Of a stretch of DNA of 64,000 bases, positions 42,015 to 53,333 are shown one piece after another. Below the pieces are notes generated by a model. The model was not told the origin of the DNA, did not search any database, and saw only the letters and a list, made by a program, of their open reading frames with translations. The position numbers were made by a program, and so were the translations under genes. The stretch comes from Coemansia sp. RSA 487 (taxonomy: Eukaryota; Kickxellomycota; Kickxellomycetes; Kickxellales; Kickxellaceae): assembly GCA_027577595.1 (NCBI GenBank), contig JANBRJ010000088.1, positions 1 to 64,000 of the forward strand, given 5' to 3'. Every line of letters starts with the position of its first letter. Within the stretch, counting starts at the first letter, position 1.

Positions 42015-43339
42015 AGTAAGGCAATCAAAAGAAACCATTCGCAAAACCAGTTTCTATTTTCACATTTATATTTTAGGCGTTTTTGTTATTGTAATACTCC
42101 GCTTATAATTGAGTATATAATGTAGCATGTCTTAATCCAGCCTAAAGGGCACGACTAATCACAATGCGAATAGCTTGATATCGTGAACTTTGAATGCGTT
42201 ATGTGAAACCAACGTGATACACATTGCTACGCCGATACTAGCGCCAAGGAAGGTGTACTGAACATTCTAAAAAGAAATAGACAATAATTGGCTGCTTCAT
42301 TGCAAATCCTGTTTCTGGTTAGCTTATCAATTGATTGCTTTTTCGCTAAGATTTGGATGGACTTGCAAGCAGAGGAAATTGTATTTATACATTAATTTAC
42401 GCGAATGCAATGCAATCAGACAAGGAAATGCGTGGGTGGGGAGAAGGAAAGGGTAAAAATATAATGGGATGCTCTTGTCTTGAGACCAATACTGATATTG
42501 CACTTGTTGAAGTAACACCAAACGAAATCACATTCAAAGTCCGAGCGTGCATACCTGTGGCCACCTTGATCAGAAATATTTCATTCCCTCCCCTAAATTC
42601 AAAACAGGAAACTGAATGCAATTTCCGACAGATGAAAGCGGAAACAATCTTCCCCAAATAACCGTTGAATATCTATATTTATTACATTGTCGGAGGATGA
42701 ATTACGTGTGCTACTGCCTGCGTTTCCGATCAACTGCTGCATTGTTTTGGTTTCGTTAAGTGTGGTTTATGTTGTGGTGATAAGGGATTTGCATACAATC
42801 TCCGTATACTTGTCAAAAAGCAAGTGGATGAGGGGAGACCACGCGAGGTGAAAAGTGGTTCCGCTACAGGTAAGTGGAAGCAACACAACGGCTGTGTGAA
42901 TGACAAGGACTACTCATTTGCAAACACACACGATGTTCCTGGGATCCAAATGTTTTTGGGAATCATGCGAAACATTCAATGCATACTTTAAATAAGAAGC
43001 ACAGCAGTACCAACTAGCTTCAACACGATTTTCATTGATTGATCTTGTCTGCGAATCTTGTGAGCGGCAATATTGGATCCGCATCAAGCAACAAGTCACT
43101 TCCTAGACCAAGGCTGGAAAGAATAGTAAAGGAGTATGATGGTATGTTTAACTTTTGGAATTCTAAGTGTGGTTTGCCACTTTGACGATACTCTCGTCAA
43201 CATGAAGATGTCAGGAGTTTCCCAACACTACAAAAAACAGTTTATGCCAGGCCACATAAAACCATATAGTTTGGCTGTAATTTTATGTGGTAATATAATT
43301 ATGCCGCTTCTGTGTTTTTTAACACATCACATAGTTACT
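42015..43339. other. intergenic stretch
   Basis: AT-rich; small frames (e.g. 42397-42657 minus) lack any sign of selection. Nothing supported. Confidence 0.5.
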
Positions 43340-43845
43340 TATGTGGTTTTAATCATATGTAACCGCTTAAAACCATATTCACAACGCAATCTGTTTCAAA
43401 AATCAACGATGACTCCTCGATGGTTTTAGGTTCCTTTTTTATTTGGTCTATTAAGAGCTATTGAAATGGAAATCTATATCTCAAACAATACTATTGCTTG
43501 TGTTGCACTGGATAAACGCCAGGTTTCTAGCCAGCACACCATCACCACTGATGCTACTCACCAGGAACTAGTGTGGCCAATACCACTTGCTTGTAGAATG
43601 GATGCGATGATGAGAATGCTTAAAGCTGCCTTGCTTGAATATGGTGGCCGTTATATGGATGACGCTTGCTTCAACCTGTGTATTGATTGGCACATGTCTA
43701 ATTTTCCAAAGCAACATTCGCTCACATTGTTGCTTTGATGGTGCTTGGATGTGGCAAATCCTACAGAGTACAAGTGAAAAATACGTTTACAACACAAACG
43801 ATATTCAAGGAGTAGTACTTGTAGAAGGCGGTGGCAAATATACTT
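43340..43845. repeat. segmental duplication, right arm, part 1
   Basis: Counterpart of 5905-6358, about three quarters identical by eye. It holds a 90-codon frame (43466-43738) starting MEIYISNNTIACVALDKRQ that is interrupted in the left arm, and a second frame overlapping it; neither is recognised. Possibly a decayed gene copied with its surroundings. Confidence 0.8.
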
Positions 43846-43915
43846 ACACCTTTGGAAGGCAACGATGCTTGTGTATTATGCAGTGCAAACAATATGTCTA
43901 CATAACACAGGGAAA

Positions 43916-44240
43916 GAGGTAGATAAATAATGCTATAAAGCTAGTATCCATAGAAACGTAGCAGCAGATATGCTCATATACATTGAAGATAAAGTGACAT
44001 GTTCACAGAGTGCAGCAAATCAAGGGAAGACAGATGATAAAGTATTAGAACTCGTAAAGAATAACGATGCTGATAATTCATTTTGCATGCAAACGTGATA
44101 GTACTTGTATATAGAGCTCATTGTGAAAGCGAAAGCTCAATAGCATACAATAAGGGAGACGTATAGACAAATAATGTTATAAATTTGGTACTCGCAAAAA
44201 GACGGCTGTGAATATACCTACAAATGTTGAAGATGGAGGA
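43916..44240 (+). repeat. imperfect tandem duplication, ~245-bp period
   Basis: The segment GTAGATAAATAATGCTATAA...(43918 on) recurs as GTATAGACAAATAATGTTAT...(44161 on), and both run on to GAAGAT. It is absent from the left arm of the large duplication. Confidence 0.5.
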
Positions 44241-44815
44241 TAGATATTTTTAATGCTGTGAAAATAGTGGGTCTATAGAATACAAATAAAACAGCCTGAG
44301 ATAAGAAACATTGGATTGCGCAGTGTGGGTTTGTGTGCATCAGTCCAATCCAGTGTCGATAGTGGAAACTCGACAGTGAACTTTCCAGAGGATGCAACCG
44401 TGGTTACAAGAAATAAATGTTTGAATAGAAAATAAAAGGAATAATAGTCAAAGAATAAACTTACTTTGGTGGTAAGATGAGTAATGTCTTTCTTTTATAG
44501 ATTAAATCCCAAAGCCCCACCATTAATATTATTTGAATATGGATGTTGTAACAGATAAGCAAATATTTATTGAGTTATTTGCGTAAAGTATTATATATTT
44601 TAGTTTGAAAATCTCATTACAGATACCAAATCAATGGTTTGTATCTTGGCTTGAGATGAAACACATTCATAATACAAGCCTTACAATGTTTTCCTATTCT
44701 TCCTGCTCCTGGCGTTTGCTGTGATTGAACTATTCGTGTACGAATATCATTGTGTGAGATGGATAGCTATGCAAGCACTTTTGTGGTTGAGTGTATTTTG
44801 TGTGTTGGTCGTGAG
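44241..44815. other. unassigned stretch
   Basis: Nothing supported; lies between the two conserved parts of the right arm. Confidence 0.4.
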
Positions 44816-44824
44816 AGTATATAA
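44816..44824 (+). promoter_or_regulatory. TATA box in the right arm of the duplication
   Basis: AGTATATAAGC, with a pyrimidine-rich tract starting about 40 nt downstream. Placed as the TATA at 6531 in the left arm. It could start a transcript covering 45 kb onward. Confidence 0.4.
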
Positions 44825-45013
44825 GCTGTGGTTTCGGGCTGAGCAAAAGGTGTCTATTTTCCCTTAGAAACGGCTGTTACATCATATTTTTTTTATCTGC
44901 TATACACTTGTTTCTGTGGGTGTTTTTATCCTCTTCCATATTGTAAACGATTTTGATAGTGCGTGCTACAAACATTAATTTTCAGTGAAGGTATTGGTGT
45001 TTCTAGGTTGTGT

Positions 45014-45558
45014 GGGTTTGTTGCCCATTTCCTTTGCCCAGAGACTTAAGAAGCTTTTGTAGTGATGCACTTGGGGTGGAGTGGGTTTGGGCAATAGGTG
45101 CCTCCCATCCGGCCACACAAGCTCTTCTGTTTCCTGCTCGTGTGCAACCAATATGTTTGCCCCAGCTCTGGGGTGGCCGTTGCTGCTTTAAAATCGAGCC
45201 TTCCATTAAAGGAGAATAGCGGCTACAGCCACTGGGACAGGCATGCTTATCCCAGGCAAGCCTTTTATTTATATTTTATTGGTGTTTTGCTTGGTTTTGT
45301 CCAGCGTTTACAAAGCATTAATTCTGCAAACTGTCTCTTGTTTCTATTGTTATTAACCCGCACTCTGCCGCCGATTACCTGACTGCACATAATGCCAATG
45401 CTTCTTTCTCGCTTCCGTCGCTGCTGTTCTAACACACAACTGCTATTATTTTGATCACAACGATTCCTTTCGCACGCAACATCGCCGCTTCTTCCCGCTT
45501 GACACAATATGCACGTTTTTTACCAATGTGCACCCACAATGGCTTTCACTCCCTACTT
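45014..45558. repeat. segmental duplication, right arm, part 2
   Basis: Counterpart of 6722-7285 (shared CGTTTACAAAGCA, CGTCGCTGCTGTTCTA, TATGCACG). In the left arm this is the leader of the LRR-like gene; here no LRR-like frame follows. Confidence 0.8.
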
Positions 45559-48500
45559 AAATTTTTTGCAGTGCAATAGGCATGTGTGCATATATTTGTG
45601 GCAGGTAATGATGTATCACAAAGCAGGGGTGAGTTAGAAAATACAAATATGCGAGGCAAGATGGGAGTAAGGAAAAGACAGCTTTCATGATTGATACAAA
45701 AGCATGAGCAAACAAGCAAAAACCACCTGCAGATGCAGATTACAACCACAAATAAGCGGTGTTTGAAAAATTATTGACAATAAGCTCAGTGTTCACATGC
45801 ATTGGCTCAGCCTGCTTCTGCACGCTAGCGCTTTGGTAGCATTTTCTACAGCGGCTAGCCAGTTCTTGCTCCCCTTCCCTGCCATCAGTTTCTTTTATTA
45901 TTTTCCTGCCAAAGCGCACGGGTTTTCTTTTTGTTGTTGTTGTTGTTGTTATTATCGTTTAAACAGCAGTTCCTCGTTATTTTGTTTTGCCTAGAGAACA
46001 ATACTTTATGCAATCTAAAAGAAAGCCTTGCTCCATATTTACAAAGATCACAAAAAACAAATTAGGTGCTCAAAGCTACCCTACCCAAGCGATACTTTCA
46101 TTAAATCTCGCAGGTAAAGCGATATAACGCGCTTTGGAAACTCCCTTCTGCTTTTTTTTACAAACATGCTCAACATTGTAGACTCTCTGTCTTCTTTGTA
46201 CGTTATCTATTGCAATTAAGGCAGGGCACATATCGCCTTTCTTGGCAAACTTGCTTTTTGATATTCTATTTGTCAACTACCAAGTCAAAACCTTCTATGC
46301 TTGTCTTTTTCCTTGCGCGCTTTCTTTACACTCGACTGCTCTAAAGATTTCTTCTCTTTGTCGAATGCACATTTCCATTTAGCGCCCATCCAATTGTGTA
46401 ATTTTTGTTCATATTATATTTCTTGTTTTTATCCGTTTACGATTGTGAGAAACTTTCAAACATCTGGTTTTACCTATTAATACTTTCGCGGAAATGCGGC
46501 CATATCCAGGAATCCATTTATATAACTGAATAGCCAACCCTCTAGGCCATTAAACCGCTGTTTTTTGCCTTTCATTGCTCAGCTTTTTTCTCGCATACCC
46601 ATTTTGCTTGCTTCTATTGTGTGCTTTTTTGCCTTTATCTTCTATTATATTTACCTTATATATTCGAGTGCTACACAGTTTGCCCTGCTCTTTATTTCAA
46701 ATATCTATCGCAAGGAGACAATTAGATATACGATTGTTTTGTGCATCTATCGAATCCTTGCTTGTTATTTCTACCATTCGAAAGCATCTTCAAGGGGACT
46801 GCCATTTTATTTGTCAGTATTGTTCCCACGTGCCTGCCATTCCTTTCATTTGTCTTCAAACAAACGCTTATCAAAACAACAAAGGTAAGTCCACCACATT
46901 TATGTAGTTTTCTTTTCTATTGTCACAGCATATACACTTCTCCGCAGACGCAAATGCAAACACACAAACACACATTCCGCCACCAACAGACACGGGCAAT
47001 AGCTCATTTCTATTATAACTGAGCAACCTGCCCTCGCGTATCTCCTATTTGGCGATTTAAGCTTGGCATCTCCTATTTGGTTATTGTTCCCATCTTATTC
47101 ACACACACACATACACATACACATACACAGCAGCAGTTGCCAGCAATAGCAGCCCTTGTCAGAGGCGCAGCAAGGACAGCATAATAGCAACAATAGTACA
47201 GCCTTTTCCCAAGTCTTACCGCTAGAAGAGTATAGCAGAATTCTCTTTGGCACCTGCACTCCTCAATTATAACCATGGAGAAAATATGGCGGCGTTACGC
47301 TCTTATTTCCAAGAGTTTGTTACAAAAACATATTTCTCCATGTCAACCCCCCAACCAGCAAAATACCCTTGCCCAACCAAATGGTCGTTCCATTTCCTTA
47401 TTCAGAAAACATACGCATTTTCTCTTCCCAATCCATGTTAAAACAAGACATCCAAGTATCCTGCACATCAGCACATACTTTCTTGTTCTCCCCTTTTTCT
47501 CTGCATTTTCTCCTCCCTCTTTTCATTTACTTTTAATCAGCTTTTCAAACTCCGCACAGTTTGACCGGTCTCTCTTTCTCTTTCCTCTTCTTTCTTCACC
47601 TTTATTTGCAAGGCTAGTCCTTTGCACTACGCGTTCACTTGTTATTTAGCTTGTTTTATTCTATTGCACAGTCCGGTATTTCTCAACAATCCTACGCTCC
47701 GCCATCCATTTCTCCTTGTGTCTGATTGAAGACTGTCACAGAAAAGGGGGAGAAAAAGCTATAGCGTTTGGTTATGCTTGGTAAGAAGCGTACAACTAGC
47801 TCTATTTTTTACATGACTTGTGCCGATTTCGTAAGCTTCTTGGAGCTGGGAGGCCCAGCTGCGTGATCATTGATTGTGCGATTGCCCAGTTAATTACATT
47901 CACACACGCGCGTGTACGTGTGCATTTAAAACTGATCAATTGATCTCGTCCCAAAGACACGCACGCGTTGGGCAGTTCGCTGCTTTCTTGATTGGTGGCT
48001 CAGTCTATCACGCTATCGCCCTCTATTTGAATATCAGCAAACCCGCAGGTCTTTTGCTCACTGGGAGCTGTTCTGCTGCTGCGGAACTGATTTTCTTGTG
48101 TTGAACATCAAAGAAATCAGCATAACGCGTACGTACGTGTCTGGGTATGTGTGGGCGTGACTTAGGGTTGGCAGATTAAAATTTTGGAAGACCCTGCACA
48201 TGTGCACGCGTCTTGCGGTTTTTTTTCTGCGATGTCAATGTGCCCTTGCCCACATATCATCTTCCTCTCTTCCTCTCTTTTTTGTGCCTTCTCTTGCTCA
48301 TAAAAGCTGACACTCCACCACAATGAGTCCTTTTGCTGCTGGCTGCGGTATAGTATGTTCCAAATGCCAATCCTCCCACACACACCACGCCTGGCGATAA
48401 GTCACCTATGTGTTCTGGTCAGCGCTGGCATGCTTCACACACACACATGTTGCTCTTCATCAATTAAAGCACCAATGCCAACCGACCGTCTTTGACAGAC

Positions 48501-51500
48501 AACACCGAAAGCAGAACCACCCAATATATTTATAGCAAACGCATTTTGGGGGAAAAGATTGCGGTGGGTGAGAATGCAAGCAGAATCTGCTACACTAAAT
48601 AGTAATTAGCAAAGATCCCAGTTTGCTAACGCCTGTTGCTGCATTGCCTACATTGTTCGCGTGGGCATTCAAAGTTGCTAATTTTGCTGCAGTTTATGTG
48701 CACAGGGTTTGCAGCCTTCAAGTCACCAATAGGAACTTCCACACTAGCTCATTGCTACCTTTTTCCTTTGGGTTCACACCTTGACGCATCCTCGAGAGAC
48801 AAACAAACAGTCTATCGATTGCTTATTGATTATAAGCGGACTTTGGAACAAAAAGAACATGCAGACGAATACGTTTTTAGCGTCAGTTTGTGTGTTGCTC
48901 GCACATGCACCAACCACACGCATGGGCGCGATGACGCATACTCTTTTCTCACTACGCGCCAATTAACGCAACCATTTTCGCGCTTGCATGACCGAATTTC
49001 CCCCACCACAACCATCCATCATTACTCTTCATGCCAGTTTGCCCTTCCTGTGTTTCAGATTTGTGTCGATTTTGTGTGCGTGTGTGTATGTGTTTGCAAA
49101 AGTGTTTGCTTCAGACGTAAAGCAGGTTTTATATGCGCATAATCTATCGGACTTGCGAAAAGATATGCCAAAGGTGGAGAAAGCGAGCACCACTTGGTTA
49201 TCCGTTCATTTTCACAGTTGGCGTTTTTCCATGCATTACCCCAAAACTTTCCGATTTTTTTGTTTTCTCAGGAAAACACATTGCTCCTCGGTCTTGTTCG
49301 GCATTTGCTCATCCATCTGTGTTGGCCTGCTGGCTTGCTGGTTGTTGGTTATTTTTCTGCATGCTGCTGTGCTTATTAGCATCTGGGCACTGTATTTCTA
49401 GTCATCCCGCCACCTACCACATGTACTGCCGTCACCCCTTTGTACTCGCCTCTCCAGTTGCTCCTTTGTGGCACTGGCGTAACAAGAATGGGCGTCGATG
49501 TACGGCTGACTAGAGGGGTGCACTCTGGAGGCAGCGGGACGAGGGATCGGCGTGTATGTGTTGTGACGATGAGGCTGATGCCTGCCTGCTTGCCTGCTTG
49601 TTTTGTTTTTTTGTTTTTCATATATGCATGCATACCTTTTTCTCCAGTCATAACGCACATCTTGGCCACAACCGCCACGCCTCATTCTACAATAACCGCA
49701 CTTCCTTGTTTGCTCTCCCGGTATCCCTTTTATGGGCGCGCCGCTTCTCCCCGCATTTCGGGACATCCCTTCCTCCCTGGAATCCCTGGAATCCCCTGCC
49801 TACTGCTCTTTGGGTAGCCGCGGCATATGCGCGTTGCCGCGCTTTTGCCAGCCTTGCGTTTCCTTCATTTGATGCTCCGCCAGCGGAAAACAAGCAGCAA
49901 ATGGAGCCTGCGTACAAAACATGATCCCCTTTCAGCTACTCGTGTCTGCTCTTCCAAATCATTATTCCTGCTGCATCGCTCTACTCCTGTCTTTTGTCAG
50001 AACGTATGTGGGTTCTCCGAATGCACTATTCTGCATGTGTTTCTTGTTACCTAAACACGGACGCATGCAGAGCAGCCGAAGTGCCGCGGCTATTCTTATC
50101 ACTAGATGCACCTCGCCGAGAGTTCTTCTGTATTTCCAAGCTGGCATTATCTAAACACAGATGTCCATGCTCTTTGTCTGCACAGTCTGGACACGAGAAC
50201 GCAGACGGAGAATCTGGAAAGCGCGGCAAAAGATTTGATATGCGGCTGAGGAACATGGTCATATGGACTGGACATATCCAAATGAATGACGGTCACCACC
50301 TTCTGTTCCTGCGCTCATTACAGGCGCAAAGCTGATTTCTGGCTTCTAGCACCTGTTTGTCTATTCTTTGAGTTTTTTCCTCTACCGACAAAGTCAAAAC
50401 TCTGGAGAGACATGTATTCTTTGTATTTCATTTTGGACAAGAGCCAGTGTATACACATAACAATGGCTCTTTTTTCCTTTTGGTCTTTTGCACTTTGTTC
50501 CGCCCTGCCTTCAAGTACTTTTGCTAGACAAATAGCATACGGCAAAGTCATTCTTGGTGGTAGTTGCATATAAGAGAGGTCAAACTGTTGTGTTCAGGAT
50601 TCAAAAGCCAAACGATTTTCCTCCTTGCTTCGCATCTTCCCCAATTACACTTTTATTATGCATTTTGAGGTGCGCTCAGACATAACTGCTGATTTCTAGT
50701 ATTACCTGCCCTTTTCTCTCCACTTCCTCCTCACACTAGACCAGAAAATCCCTTTGCAAAACTTTTTCCCCTCCTTCATCCCTTTTTTATATAGATTTGG
50801 TGGAGTGGTCTCCAACTATCTCTTTACCTCATCTCCTTATTTATTATTATTTTTATCCGTGTTGTTGTCCACTTATTTGTACATACCCTTATTACACTCA
50901 GCACAAGAACCAGCACCAGCACCAGAACCAGCACTAACGCCAGCACCAACACCAACACCAACACCAACACCAACACCAACATCAGCGCCAGCATCACCAT
51001 CACTATTACTATTTCTCTTATCTGTTTTTGTTTGTCTGTGGCGCCAGCCAAGCACAGCGTGCGCTTCTAGCTTCCATCCACATTACCCATCATACCAGCA
51101 CACGATTTATCTTGTCGCTCTGTCAGTGTTGTATAAACTAATATCTTGCCGTTTTATTTATTGTGCTTCTTTCTCTCTCTTTTGCCTTTATCCAATTCTG
51201 CGATTTTCTCACTGCGCTTGGACACATCGCATGGACGGTTGCATACATAATCTTTAGGTAAGTCGCTCTTCATCTCCAACGCTGGCTCCAAAGCAGAATT
51301 GGTATTCCTTGTTTTCTTGACGCGTACACCGACTACATACACATTTGAGATGGCTGCGCTATGTGTTTCTTTTTGGCTTTGTTTTACAATTGTAAACAAG
51401 CAAAAACCCGTTTCGGTTTACAAAGTGATAATCTGTTCATTTTTCTTTTTTTCATTTGTTGAGAATGCATCCACGACCAAGCTGCGTCGGCAATTTCTGA

Positions 51501-53333
51501 CATGCGTTCCCAACAAAGGAAAAAAAAACAAAAGACGTATCTATATTACATTTTCCATTTTCTGGGTTTGCTTCATCCTAGTTCCCCCTCCCCAGTTTCC
51601 ACTTGTACACATATCGCGCGTAGATGTCGCGTAATTGCGACTACACAGATACGTCTACTGCGAAATTCCATCTCTTGATATGTACAACATCCCCCATTTC
51701 CTTTGTGTTTTACTGCCATCATTATTCTGCGCCTGCTTTTTTGTTTACGCTTGACTCATGTCCGCCTGCCCTCCTCCCTTTCTCCCACGATCTGTGTATG
51801 TTATGTGAAACGAATCATCAATTTCCTTCCTTCATTCGGATGCACACTTTCTTATTACTCAACCATGCATTTCAATCCTCAATATGCACCTGACTCTAGT
51901 GCAACTGCACAAGCAGCATTCGGGTATCTTGTGCGTCTGGGAACCACCAGAAAAAGCAATACGCATCTGTCTGTGATTGTGTTCAACAAATGAGCCCCAA
52001 TAATGCTGGGGGAGAGAGACTGGGCAAGTAAGGGGCTGTTGCCGAAAGAACGCACAACAAACCAAAGAGGCTTGATATGGACAGGGATGCTAGTTCCTTA
52101 TTGTTATTGCTGATCCCTGGTGCATTACTCCACACAGGCGACAAGCAAACAAACAAATAAGCAAACCACCGCAAACACCAAGCCAAGGCGCCTTGCAAAT
52201 TTCCCTTCTTTCCCCCCCCCCTTCTGCCATGTGCGTTTGGAAGCGCCTTTGCCTGGAAGCACAGAGCCTTGCATCTTTCTCTTGCTTATCCATTGTTTGC
52301 TGTCGCCCGCAAAAATCGACACGCACCTCTGAAGCAACACTATTGCCGCATTTTCAGTCGTTATTATATTAGGGCAATATTACCTTACAATTGCTAGGAT
52401 GTCATAATGCGCGGCTTTTTACAATCAATGGCTTAAAGTGTTTGCGATTTCTCCCATGTTTTCCCACCTATTATTTTCATTTCTGAGCCTTTTGTTTGGG
52501 TATATTTCCCGCTTTATAACTTTTATGATTTTCTTCCCCCTCATTGCGCGTCACTGGTGTGCTTTCTTGTTTTGGAAACTCGGTTTCGGCCAATCTCTTC
52601 CGTTTCTTTGTCAAAGATAACTTGTTACCCGTCAACTTTTCATGGTCCATCACACATAAGCAGCCCACCTATTTTCTTCCCAGTTCCTGACACTCTATTT
52701 TGATTTCCATTCTTATTTTTGGTTTTCAAGCTAGTCCAAAATGAGAAAAACATCTCAAGAGTTCGGGAGCGGGGCGGACAAAGACAGCTAGCCAGAAGAA
52801 CAGTTGCGTGAGCATGACAGACAAACACACGTTTTCCAACAGCAGCCTCCTTATTATTTCCCCTTCTTGGTTTAACATTTTCCCAATCTATTTTGGTACG
52901 CTGCATTTTCTGGCTCGTCGTGCATCCAACCGGAAGCACTAAAATAGGAATTTCATTGTCTGCTTCTACAGTTTTTCCTTCCTTACGTTATTTTGGCCAT
53001 TGCTATTTGTTGTTCGTAGACGATAAACTACCCCACGTCTATTTCCTTCTTTGCTATCTGCCTCCTTGTTTTGGCCGATGCTCATTGTGATAATCCTCCC
53101 ACCGTTTTTAGTGCCGCAAGCATGTTCCAAACACCTATCCTGCCATTTGGACCGGGAAAAAGTTCTGGTTACAAACCTTCTTGCTCCATTAAAGCCATAT
53201 ATTACCATGGTTGGCCTTTGTATAATTATTCCTTTCTTTTTTATTTGTTTACCCGACTTTTGCGCTGTTTCTGCTTGCTAATCACCTTGTTTGATAAAGA
53301 CTGCACTACTTGTCGCTTTCTCTTGTGTAGTAA
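45559..53333 (+). other. 7.8-kb pyrimidine-rich non-coding stretch upstream of BED-aldolase paralogue 2
   Basis: The plus strand is T/C-rich throughout (e.g. 46300-46400, 47460-47600, 52440-52620), as in the leaders of plus-strand genes here. No frame resembles a protein. Donor-like sites occur (GGTAAGTCC near 46885, TAGGTAAGTCG at 51256), and a good acceptor (TCTCTTGTGTAG, ending 53330) abuts the ATG at 53334, so parts may be a spliced leader or a long non-coding RNA. Also present: (CA)n at 47100-47128, and alternating Pu/Py tracts at 47902-47925 and 48122-48140. Confidence 0.45.
50915..50995 (+). repeat. (CCAGCA/CCAACA)n minisatellite
   Basis: Hexanucleotide array, about a dozen imperfect units, in non-coding DNA. 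It reads as a Pro/Thr/Ala run inside a 167-codon frame (50754-51257) with no other protein features. Confidence 0.85.

Noticed and set aside
50754-51257. 167-codon frame with a Pro/Thr repeat and hydrophobic ends
   Set aside because: Arises from a hexanucleotide minisatellite within pyrimidine-rich DNA; no conserved protein features.
45100-53300. Many 60-168 codon frames rich in Phe, Ser, Cys, Leu
   Set aside because: Expected from T/C-rich DNA; none resembles a protein family.
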